This document shows positions 57,785-64,000 of a stretch of 64,000 nucleotides of DNA, piece after piece. The stretch lies in the NCBI GenBank assembly GCA_011523735.1, contig WTGB01000097.1:62001-126000 (forward strand). The letters are read 5' to 3'. Source of the DNA: Chloroflexota bacterium. Lineage in GTDB: Bacteria > Chloroflexota > Anaerolineae > Aggregatilineales > Phototrophicaceae. The notes under the pieces are model-generated. The model made no database searches and had not been told where the DNA came from. It was given only the letters and a program-made list of their open reading frames with translations. A program made the position numbers and the translations under genes. Numbering within the stretch: the stretch's first letter is position 1; every line of letters begins with the position of its first letter.

Positions 57785-58465
57785 TGGGTGTTCACCGAGA
57801 CAGGACTGGCCAAGGGATCTGTATTCATTATAGCCAGGTAGTTGTGAGAAAGTAGTGGAAATGTGGGGGCTGCTACGAAACAGCTTTCGGACGGCCTGAT
57901 AGAGCCTGTTGAAAACAGCCCCAACTGGAGCACATCGCCAGGAATGGGACAGCATAAGAATCCGCCTCTTGGAATAGACACAATGCCGAGCGCTTCAGAT
58001 TCGTCGCCGCCGCTGTGAATGACGCCTCTTATGCGACTTTGTTTTGTCCTCGATAATGGTCTTGCTTTCAATGCGAGCGCGGACTTGCATTTCCTTATAA
58101 GCTCGGCGCTGCTCCGCTCTCTTCGCCCTTTTGTCAACTGCTGGTGATTGGGCGAAATCTCGAGGCTGCGACCGCGTTTCGCAGTCGTACGCAGGGACTT
58201 GAAAGAACACGGCTGACAATGCTTGCCGGAGCGCGACCGGCTTTATGATACATCGCGACCAAGGCGCTCTCATCAATAATTCCCTCGGCATTGCCTGTTT
58301 CAATGACATCGCGCGCTCGGTTATGATTGAGATACAATGTCCGTATAGGTCAATCGAGTTTTCAACACTGTCTGATAGGTTGCCTCTAAAATTTTCCTTG
58401 ACAAAGACGCGGGGAAGAGGCGAGCGTCAAATATCCGAAGCTGGCTCGCGTTTGGAGCGAACTGT
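57785..58465. other. 680-bp stretch without a supportable gene
   Basis: On the minus strand a clear TATAAT (57827-57832, reading leftward) would serve the B12-subunit operon. Short minus-strand frames (57995-58309, 58134-58337) encode basic peptides with no recognisable motif and no ribosome-binding site. They may be relics of a decayed gene. The right end must hold the promoter of the SDR at 58466, where the sequence turns AT-richer. Confidence 0.5.
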
Positions 58466-59233
58466 ATGAAGATGCAACATGTCATCGCGCTGATCACCGG
58501 CGGCGCATCGGGCTTGGGCGCGGGTAGTGCTCAACGATTCATCGACAAAGGCGCCCGCGTCGTCATCCTCGATCTTGACGCGGACAAGGGAAGGCGACTG
58601 GCGGCCGACCTGGGCGACGCGGCGCGATTCGTCAAAGCTGATGTCAGCAATGAAGCTGATGTTCACGCCGCTCTCCAATACAGCGCGGCTGAATTCGGTG
58701 AACTTAATGTATTGGTCAACTGCGCCGGCATCGGCCTCGCCTTGCGGACGACGAGCAGCCGTGGTCCACATCCCTTGGAAGCCTTCGAGACGGTTATCCG
58801 CGTCAATCTCATCGGCAGTTTCAATTGCATCCGCCTGGCAGCAACGGCGATGGCGCGCAATCCGGCAAGTGAGAGCGGCGAACGCGGCGTGATTATCAAC
58901 TCGGCTTCGGTGGCGGCATTTGAGGGGCAGATCGGGCAGGCGGCCTACGCGGCCTCAAAAGGCGGCATCGTCGGCATGACCTTGCCCATCGCCCGCGATC
59001 TCGCCCGCTACGGTATTCGCGTTTGCACTATCGCGCCGGGCATCTTTGATACGCCGCTGCTGGGGGGATTGTCGGAAGCGGTTCGCGCGTCGCTGGGCGC
59101 GCAAGTGCCCTTCCCGCAGCGCTTGGGGCAGCCGGATGAATACGCGCAACTGGCGCAGCAGATCGTGGAGAACGAAATGCTGAACGGCGAGACCATTCGT
59201 TTAGACGGCGCCTTGCGCATGCAGAGCAGCTAG
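58466..59233 (+). CDS. Short-chain dehydrogenase, 3-hydroxyacyl-CoA dehydrogenase type II-like
   Basis: 255 residues. [20 protein letters not shown] (NAD-binding), [35 protein letters not shown] and [17 protein letters not shown] give the catalytic Ser, Tyr and Lys. The sequence after that, [19 protein letters not shown], and the ending [13 protein letters not shown] resemble HSD17B10-type 3-hydroxy-2-methylacyl-CoA dehydrogenases. Those act in isoleucine and branched-chain acyl-CoA oxidation, fitting the other acyl-CoA genes. It stands alone, with its stop 39 bp before the sulfur-operon promoter. Confidence 0.88.
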   Translation: MKMQHVIALITGGASGLGAGSAQRFIDKGARVVILDLDADKGRRLAADLGDAARFVKADVSNEADVHAALQYSAAEFGELNVLVNCAGIGLALRTTSSRGPHPLEAFETVIRVNLIGSFNCIRLAATAMARNPASESGERGVIINSASVAAFEGQIGQAAYAASKGGIVGMTLPIARDLARYGIRVCTIAPGIFDTPLLGGLSEAVRASLGAQVPFPQRLGQPDEYAQLAQQIVENEMLNGETIRLDGALRMQSS

Positions 59234-59272
59234 CCTGCAAACCAGTCTCTTCACCAATCTTGCCCAAAGCGC

Positions 59273-59301
59273 TTGACAAGTTGGTAAACCTACGTTAGGC
59301 T
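59273..59301 (+). promoter_or_regulatory. Promoter of the sulfur-assimilation operon
   Basis: Perfect -35 TTGACA, a 17-bp spacer, then -10 TAGGCT. Transcription would begin near 59308, about 28 bases before the first cysteine-rich leader ORF and 370 before cysH. Confidence 0.7.
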
Positions 59302-59335
59302 CTTGTAGATTGAGTGAGTCATTGAGACGAGTTTT

Positions 59336-59401
59336 ATGAATCGCATTTGTTGCGCCGCCTGTTGTTGTCAGACGCTTTCAGCCGAAAGTCGTGCGGAGTA
59401 G
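59336..59401 (+). CDS. Cysteine-rich leader peptide 1 (21 codons)
   Basis: ATG-initiated frame MNRICCAACCCQTLSAE followed by four more residues and TAG. Five of residues 5-11 are Cys, encoded TGT/TGC. A strong intrinsic terminator begins 44 bp after the stop. The arrangement is that of an attenuator leader peptide, in which ribosomes stall at Cys codons when charged Cys-tRNA is scarce. The Shine-Dalgarno is weak (GAG). Too short for automatic gene calling. It controls, by inference, the sulfite/cysteine genes downstream. Confidence 0.78.
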   Translation: MNRICCAACCCQTLSAESRAE

Positions 59402-59444
59402 CCTTGCCAAGTCTTGATTGACGCAGCGCAAATTGGAGAAAGAT

Positions 59445-59470
59445 GCCCCGTAACGACACGGGGCTTTTTT
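59445..59470 (+). terminator. Intrinsic terminator/attenuator 1
   Basis: Perfect 7-bp stem GCCCCGT-AACGAC-ACGGGGC followed by six T. It lies between leader peptide 1 and leader peptide 2, with no full gene ending before it, so it acts within the leader. Confidence 0.9.
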
Positions 59471-59497
59471 GTTGGTGATAGCGAATAGGCCGCCTAG

Positions 59498-59593
59498 ATG
59501 ATATTCACAGTTCAGTCATGTCCCTGCGCTTGTTGTTGTACCGTGCCGTATGGGCAGGGTTATCCGGGGCTGGCTGATCGATGTAGCCGGTGA
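59498..59593 (+). CDS. Cysteine-rich leader peptide 2 (31 codons)
   Basis: ATG-initiated frame beginning MIFTVQSCPCACCCTVPYG, with Cys at 8, 10, 12, 13, 14 and 29, ending in TGA. The Cys run (CPCACCC) parallels that of leader 1 (CCAACCC). It lies after terminator 1 and before a second hairpin-T-run, so the regulatory unit is duplicated in tandem. A small perfect hairpin, GAAGTT-CAGA-AACTTC (59594-59609), directly follows the stop. Confidence 0.75.
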   Translation: MIFTVQSCPCACCCTVPYGQGYPGLADRCSR

Positions 59594-59611
59594 GAAGTTC
59601 AGAAACTTCGC

Positions 59612-59646
59612 AAGCGCCTTGGATAATCCGAGGCGCTTTCGCTTTT
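59612..59646 (+). terminator. Intrinsic terminator/attenuator 2
   Basis: 12-bp stem AAGCGCCTTGGA-TAA-TCCGAGGCGCTT with one G-T wobble, followed by TCGCTTTT. It ends 30 bp before the cysH start codon and after leader peptide 2. Confidence 0.8.
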
Positions 59647-59675
59647 CACCGCCTACTCATAAATCAGGAGTCACG

Positions 59676-60386
59676 ATGAATCGCTACGAAATCGAGAAAC
59701 AAGCCGAAGAATTCGAAAACGCAGGTCCCCGCGAAATCTTGTCCTGGGCGAGCGAGACCTACGCCGACAAACTGGCTATCGTCACCAGCTTTCAGTCCAC
59801 CGGCATCGTCACTCTGCACATGCTGGGGAGCATCGCGCCGCGAACGCCGGTGCTGACGCTGGATACCGGCTTGCTTTTCCCCGAGACGCAGGAGTTGATC
59901 GACCGGCTGGAAGAGCGCTTCGACCTTGACCTGCGGCGCATCAAACCGCGGCAGACGCCGAAACAGCAAGCGCGCGATTATGGCGACCGGCTTTGGGAGC
60001 GGAATCCGGACCGTTGCTGCCACATCCGCAAGACGATTCCTCTGCGCGATGCCCTGGTCGGCTTTGAGGCTTGGGTGACCGGGCTGCGGCGAGATCAGTC
60101 GGCTGGGCGAGCCGCCACGCCAATCCTAAGCCGCGACCGCCAAAGTGGATTAATCAAGATTGCGCCCTTCGCCAATTGGAGCGAAACAAGGGTCTGGCGC
60201 TATATCCGCGAGCACGACCTGCCTTACAATCCGCTGCACGATATGGGTTACCCGAGCATCGGCTGCTGGACCTGCACCAAAGCTGTCAGCGGCGACGAAG
60301 ATCTTCGCGGCGGACGCTGGTCGAACAGCAGCAAGACCGAATGCGGTATTCATGTCGCGCCACTGGTTGAGGCGCCCCGTGGCTAA
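59676..60386 (+). CDS. cysH: Phosphoadenylyl/adenylyl-sulfate reductase (APS-type, Fe-S)
   Basis: 236 residues from ATG 59676, with AGGAG seven bases upstream; a frame open from 59550 runs through the attenuator and is not the gene. The PP-loop-like SFQSTGIVTLHML and LDTGLLFPET bind the nucleotide. The [4Fe-4S] ligands Cys114-Cys115 (RCCHIRK) and Cys197-x-x-Cys200 (GCWTC) are present. They mark the APS-reducing, iron-sulfur class rather than the cluster-free PAPS class. The catalytic Cys is in ECGIH (222-226). It reduces activated sulfate to sulfite, with thioredoxin as donor. First gene of the operon, overlapping the next by 8 bp. Confidence 0.95.
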   Translation: MNRYEIEKQAEEFENAGPREILSWASETYADKLAIVTSFQSTGIVTLHMLGSIAPRTPVLTLDTGLLFPETQELIDRLEERFDLDLRRIKPRQTPKQQARDYGDRLWERNPDRCCHIRKTIPLRDALVGFEAWVTGLRRDQSAGRAATPILSRDRQSGLIKIAPFANWSETRVWRYIREHDLPYNPLHDMGYPSIGCWTCTKAVSGDEDLRGGRWSNSSKTECGIHVAPLVEAPRG

Positions 60387-61050
60387 GCAGGCTGAGTCCG
60401 CGGGGGGCTATCCCATCCTGCTGCACTTGCAGGACAAGCAGGTCGCTGTGATCGGCGGCGGTCCGGTGGGCACTCGCAAGGTGCGCCATCTTCTGCGCAC
60501 AGGCGCGCGGGTACTGCTCATCAGCCCGGACGCGAGCGCCGAGTTGGAGAGCCTGGCTGACAATGGCGAAATCGAGTGGATCGCGGCGCGCTACCAACGC
60601 GACATGCTCAACGACTATATGCCGATTCTGGTCATCGCGGCGACTGACGACCCGAATGTCAATCAGACAGTGGCGCAAGACGCGCATCGCATCCGCGCGC
60701 TCTGCAACGTGGCAAACGGCAGCAGCGACCACAGCGACTTCAGCAACATGGCGCTGATTGAGCGAGCCCCTCTGACAATCGCCCTGGGCAGCAATGGCAA
60801 GTCGCCAGCGCTGTTGCGAATGCTCAAGGAGCAACTGGAGAGCGAGTTTGGCGACGAGTACGCCCTGCTAGCGGATTGGCTGGGGGAGTTGCGCGCAAGT
60901 CAACGAGGGCAACCCGCCTCGCAAGCGGAAAGACAGATGTTGTATGAGAACATCGTGACATCGGATGTGCCGACGCTCTTACGGGTTGGCGACCGGAAAA
61001 AGGCGCGCCAATTATTCGAAGCGATTCTGCGAGAGGATATAGCCAAGTGA
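60379..61050 (+). CDS. Precorrin-2 dehydrogenase (siroheme synthase N-terminal type)
   Basis: 223 residues from GTG 60379, inside the end of cysH; the longer open frame further upstream is an overlap shadow. The Rossmann motif is VAVIGGGPVGTRKVRHLLRT. VIAATDDPNVNQTVAQDA and LCNVANGSSDHSDFSNMALI, with the catalytic Asp in that region, match CysG-N/Met8/SirC proteins. It oxidises precorrin-2 to sirohydrochlorin with NAD+. The C-terminal domain (LERMLK-like ALLRMLKEQLESEFGDEYAL) is the usual dimerisation part. The stop overlaps the next gene by 4 bp. Confidence 0.92.
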   Translation: MAKQAESAGGYPILLHLQDKQVAVIGGGPVGTRKVRHLLRTGARVLLISPDASAELESLADNGEIEWIAARYQRDMLNDYMPILVIAATDDPNVNQTVAQDAHRIRALCNVANGSSDHSDFSNMALIERAPLTIALGSNGKSPALLRMLKEQLESEFGDEYALLADWLGELRASQRGQPASQAERQMLYENIVTSDVPTLLRVGDRKKARQLFEAILREDIAK

Positions 61051-62378
61051 GCGGCATCGCTTTGATACTCGCCGGGCATGGCTCGCATATCAGCGCCAAT
61101 ACCGCCGGTGTCGTCTGGGATTGCGTCGACAGGCTGCGGCGGCTGGGTATCGCCGATGAAATAACAGCTTGCTTCTGGAAAGAAGCGCCCGCTTTCTCGC
61201 AAGTGCTGGACACAGTCGAAGCTGAGGATGTCGTCGTCGTGCCGCTTTTCACGGCGCGGGGATATTTCACCGGGGAAGTACTGCCGAGCGAGATGGGGCT
61301 TGAAGGCCCGCTCACTGAACAGCGCAAGCGGCGGATTCATCTGACGCCGACCATCGGCGAACACAGAATCCTGGATTCGATCGTCGATGAGCGCTTGCGC
61401 GAAACATTCAAGCGCTACGATCTGCCGGCACAGGCGACCGCTGTCGCCGTCATCGGGCATGGCACGCGCCGGGTTCGGCAAAGCCAGGATACAGCGCGCC
61501 AGCAAGCCGACCGCATCCGCGAGGCGGGCTGGGTCAACGAAGTTGTCGCGGTCTACCTTGATGACGACCCGGACATACCGAGCATATACTGCTCCACGCG
61601 CTCGCCCAATATCATCGCCCTGCCCTATTTCCTGGCGGATGGCTCGCATGTCAGTTTAGACCTGCCGTGGGCGCTTGGCATAACTGGCAGCGGGACGGCG
61701 GAACGCGTCAACGGGCGGACCGTCTACACCTGTGATCCGGTCGGCGCCGATGCGACGATTTGTGAGGTGATTTTGGCATTAGCTCGCGATACCGGTTTAC
61801 CCTTCGCGCCGGAGTCGGTCGCGAGTCCCTGGGAGAGATTCCCCGCCGCTGGAAGAAGCGCCTTGCTTCAGGCATTGGAAGCTGGGAGAATCCTGCATTT
61901 TGGTCAAGTGTCGGTCAGCCCTGAGCGCGTCTGGCGCCGCGACTCAACGGAGCAAAGCCGGTCATTCGCGACCCCGGCGGAACTGCGCAGCCACCTGCGA
62001 GAGATTCCCTTCCGCCCATTGCCGACGAGTGCCGATCTGCCAGATGGCTGGCATGTCGATTTGGAACGGTCTCACGATGCCCACGCCGTACTTGAGACGA
62101 TCTACCCAGGTTTAGTCGCCGATTGGGCGGCGCAGGCAGCCGGGCGACTTTCGACCGAATCGTTGGAAGAAGTCGCTAAGCGGCAGGCAGGCATGTTCAA
62201 AGACATTCATAAACTGACGAGGGCTGTCATTAAGAAGACAATGCACCAGGTCTGCAGGGATTGCATCCGCCAGCCGACCTGGTGGAATGACCTGGTCGCC
62301 AGTGACAACGCGCTGCCTTGCCGCTCCGCCTGCAATTTATGGCTATCGATGGCACGAAAAATAGGAGAGACCCTGTGA
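61047..62378 (+). CDS. Sirohydrochlorin chelatase (CbiX-type) with C-terminal Fe-S domain, DR2241-like
   Basis: 443 residues, GTG start in a 4-bp overlap. Two CbiX/chelatase halves are visible: ILAGHGSHISANTAGVVWDC (catalytic His in GHG) and AVAVIGHGTRRVRQSQDTAR. A domain of about 200 residues follows, ending KTMHQVCRDCIRQPTWWND and LPCRSACNLWL. That tail's four cysteines would bind a [4Fe-4S] cluster, as in Deinococcus DR2241. The protein should insert iron (SirB role) into sirohydrochlorin to make siroheme for the reductase at 63237. The redox tail is unusual among chelatases and its role is unknown. Confidence 0.87.
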   Translation: MSGIALILAGHGSHISANTAGVVWDCVDRLRRLGIADEITACFWKEAPAFSQVLDTVEAEDVVVVPLFTARGYFTGEVLPSEMGLEGPLTEQRKRRIHLTPTIGEHRILDSIVDERLRETFKRYDLPAQATAVAVIGHGTRRVRQSQDTARQQADRIREAGWVNEVVAVYLDDDPDIPSIYCSTRSPNIIALPYFLADGSHVSLDLPWALGITGSGTAERVNGRTVYTCDPVGADATICEVILALARDTGLPFAPESVASPWERFPAAGRSALLQALEAGRILHFGQVSVSPERVWRRDSTEQSRSFATPAELRSHLREIPFRPLPTSADLPDGWHVDLERSHDAHAVLETIYPGLVADWAAQAAGRLSTESLEEVAKRQAGMFKDIHKLTRAVIKKTMHQVCRDCIRQPTWWNDLVASDNALPCRSACNLWLSMARKIGETL

Positions 62379-63175
62379 ATATCGGAAAAGTATATCTGGT
62401 CGGCGCGGGACCGGGCGATCCGGACTTGATCACGCGCAAGGGTTTGCGCCTGCTGCAGCGGGCGGATGTCGTGATCTATGACCGGCTGATTCCCGTCAGC
62501 CTGCTGGAAGAGACGCGCCCCGAGGCCGAGCTCATTTACGTCGGCAAGCAGCCGACCCGCCACCGCCTCTCGCAAGAGCATATCAACCGGCTGCTGGTAG
62601 ACCGAGCTTTGAGTGGATATGAAGTTCTGCGACTGAAAGGAGGCGATCCGCTGGTCTTCGGGCGCGGCGGCGAAGAAGCGCTGGCTTGCCGCGATTTTGG
62701 CATCCCCTTCGAGATTGTGCCCGGCGTGTCCAGCTCATACGCTGTGCCAGCCTATGCCGGCATCCCGCTGACGCATCGCCATATCAGCAGCGCTTTCACC
62801 GTGATTACTGGCCATGAAGCGCCGGACAAAGCAGAAAGCGCCATCAACTATGAGGCTTTGGCGCAGCTCGGCGGCACGCTTGTCATCCTGATGGGCGTGA
62901 AACAGTTGCGAGCCATCACACGGCGGATCATCGACAATGGTCTCGATGAGCGGACGCCCGCCGCAATCATCGAGTGGGGGACAGTCCCGCGTCAGCTTGC
63001 CTATGTCGGCACGGTTGCCGACATCGCCGAAATCGCTGAAGACCAGAAGATCAGACCGCCGGCGATCACCGTGATCGGCGAGGTCGTGCGCTTGCGCGAA
63101 GAAGGCCTTGCTTGGTTCGACTTGTTACAGACTGTTGAAATTGAAGCGCAATACGAATTGGCAGCAGCCCGATGA
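62375..63175 (+). CDS. cobA: Uroporphyrinogen-III C-methyltransferase
   Basis: 266 residues from GTG 62375 (AGGAGAG upstream, 4-bp overlap). VYLVGAGPGDPDLITRKGLR is the SUMT signature, with DVVIYDRLIPVSLLEE, RLKGGDPLVFGRGGEEALAC, VPGVSSSYAVPAYAGIPLTH and VITGHEAPDK. It methylates uroporphyrinogen III at C2 and C7 to precorrin-2, the first step of siroheme synthesis. With the dehydrogenase and chelatase just upstream, the three reactions of siroheme synthesis are complete in one transcript. Confidence 0.96.
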   Translation: MNIGKVYLVGAGPGDPDLITRKGLRLLQRADVVIYDRLIPVSLLEETRPEAELIYVGKQPTRHRLSQEHINRLLVDRALSGYEVLRLKGGDPLVFGRGGEEALACRDFGIPFEIVPGVSSSYAVPAYAGIPLTHRHISSAFTVITGHEAPDKAESAINYEALAQLGGTLVILMGVKQLRAITRRIIDNGLDERTPAAIIEWGTVPRQLAYVGTVADIAEIAEDQKIRPPAITVIGEVVRLREEGLAWFDLLQTVEIEAQYELAAAR

Positions 63176-63236
63176 TAAGGGACGCTGGAAGAATGCCGAA
63201 AAATCAGAAGAGATTTTCTGAAAGGATGTACGAGAC

Positions 63237-64000
63237 ATGACGAACTGGAAAGAGTTGCTCAAGGACCAGATTCCCGCTGAGATGGCGAATCTCATCGACA
63301 CCTACGAAGCTCAGATGGAATTGCGCAAGCAAGGCAAGCTCGACGAAAAAGTCTTCGCCGAAGCTCGCCTGCGCAAAGGCGTTTATGGCCAGCGCTACGA
63401 CAATGGCCAGCGGCATGATGGCGTGCGCACGAGGGAGCTAGAATACCCCTCCGACGAGATCGTCAAGGGTCCCGATACGCTCTGGGACGCGCCGGGCATG
63501 CAGCGCATAAAGATACCCTACGGCGGTTTGACAGCCGAACAGCTGGAGGTGCTTTCCGAGCTGGCGGATGAGTACTCGGACGGCATCCTGCACATCACCA
63601 CGCGGCAGGACATACAACTGCACTACGTGCATATCGACGATACGCCGGATCTGATGCGGCGGCTGGCGGCGGTCGGCATCACCACGCAGGAAGCCTGCGG
63701 CAATTCCGTGCGCAATATCACCGCCTGCACCTTGGCCGGCGTCTGCCATGACGAGCTCTTCGATGTCAGCCCCTATGCCGACGCGATGACGCACTTCCTG
63801 CTCGCGCATGACGATGTGCAAGACTTCGGCCGCAAATTCAAAGTCGCTTTCTCAGGCTGCGCCGGGCATGCCTGCGGCCTGGTCAAGATGCACGATCTTG
63901 GGCTGCTGGCGCAGACGCGCGAAATCAATGGCGAGACCGTGCGCGGCTTCACAGTGTTTGTCGGTGGCGGCTTGGGCACCGTGCCGCACCAAGCCAAGGT
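63237..64000 (+). CDS. Siroheme-dependent sulfite/nitrite reductase (5' part; runs off the window)
   Basis: ATG 63237 with AAAGGATG 10 or so bases upstream; the frame is open to the right edge, giving 254 residues. The N-terminal ferredoxin-like half is recognisable: RIKIPYGGLTAEQLEVLSEL, LHITTRQDIQLHYVHI and GNSVRNITACTLAGVC. The start of the siroheme domain follows (KFKVAFSGCAGHACGL). The [4Fe-4S]-siroheme Cys motifs lie beyond the window. Operon company (cysH and siroheme genes) favours sulfite over nitrite as substrate. Confidence 0.92.
   Translation, partial: MTNWKELLKDQIPAEMANLIDTYEAQMELRKQGKLDEKVFAEARLRKGVYGQRYDNGQRHDGVRTRELEYPSDEIVKGPDTLWDAPGMQRIKIPYGGLTAEQLEVLSELADEYSDGILHITTRQDIQLHYVHIDDTPDLMRRLAAVGITTQEACGNSVRNITACTLAGVCHDELFDVSPYADAMTHFLLAHDDVQDFGRKFKVAFSGCAGHACGLVKMHDLGLLAQTREINGETVRGFTVFVGGGLGTVPHQAK

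Noticed and set aside
59550-59675. Upstream extension of cysH in the same frame
   Set aside because: It would cross attenuator 2 and overlap leader peptide 2 in another frame. The ATG at 59676 has a good Shine-Dalgarno, and family homology starts there.
60160-60378. N-terminal extension of the siroheme dehydrogenase frame into cysH
   Set aside because: The extension lies wholly over conserved cysH sequence. The GTG at 60379 starts directly before the conserved domain.

Overview
The window (GC-rich, clearly bacterial, both strands densely coded) looks like a chromosome segment of an aerobic or facultative heterotroph. A Chloroflexota (Anaerolineae-like) source is my inference, from the B12 acyl-CoA mutase split into two genes, the stand-alone biotin carboxylase, carrier and carboxyltransferase genes, a CbiX protein with a DR2241-type Fe-S tail, and the style of the intergenic repeats. 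No rRNA, tRNA, CRISPR array, transposase or phage gene was recognised.

Layout. 1-1850: end of an FtsW/RodA gene and a penicillin-binding-protein homologue that has lost all three catalytic motifs. 1867-9309 (minus): BNR/sortilin-like propeller protein, GT1 glycosyltransferase, uvrA. 9662-10852: glutaryl-CoA dehydrogenase. 10954-16841: an accessory, partly AT-rich island that opens with an EcoRI-type adenine methyltransferase and closes with a DUF262-HNH nuclease. Between them lie several small gene cassettes separated by three truncated copies of the first 35 or so codons of the DUF262 gene. 16880-20957: HMA protein, methyltransferase, queG, amidase. 21380-22843: a lone PD-(D/E)XK protein. 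23102-25900: csoR-copA copper operon with a palindromic operator. 25973-29302: DHFR-like reductase, methylmalonyl-CoA epimerase, acyl-CoA dehydrogenase, MDR oxidoreductase. 29496-31450: hypothetical, CYTH, and a TIR gene bracketed by inverted composite repeats. 31743-35388: acyl-CoA carboxylase (three subunits). 35488-40265: two membrane glycosyltransferases and a CHAD protein. 40487-42169: B12 mutase large subunit. 42340-45766: a CAP12-type TIR protein, SDR, ybaK, pfkA. 45965-57784: dnaE, mutM, an MBL hydrolase, secA, a VTT-family membrane protein, prs, meaB and the B12-binding mutase subunit. 58466-59233: SDR. 59273-64000: a sulfur-assimilation/siroheme operon (cysH, siroheme dehydrogenase, CbiX chelatase, cobA, sulfite/nitrite reductase) behind two tandem cysteine-rich leader peptides, each followed by a terminator hairpin.

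How the genes fit together. Acyl-CoA dehydrogenases, the carboxylase, epimerase, mutase subunits and MeaB suit branched-chain or odd-chain acyl-CoA degradation. The mutase, however, carries Phe89 and Gln207, as isobutyryl-type mutases do, not the Tyr/Arg pair of methylmalonyl-CoA mutase. The sulfur operon makes sulfite, makes siroheme and reduces sulfite. Its leader peptides suggest attenuation by cysteine supply. Candidate defence genes sit singly between housekeeping genes at four places, in addition to the island.

The strongest candidates for something undescribed are the DUF262 5'-fragment cassette array (13139-16841), the tandem polycysteine attenuators (59336-59646), the motif-dead PBP (435-1850), and the TIR gene flanked by inverted repeats (30573-31570).
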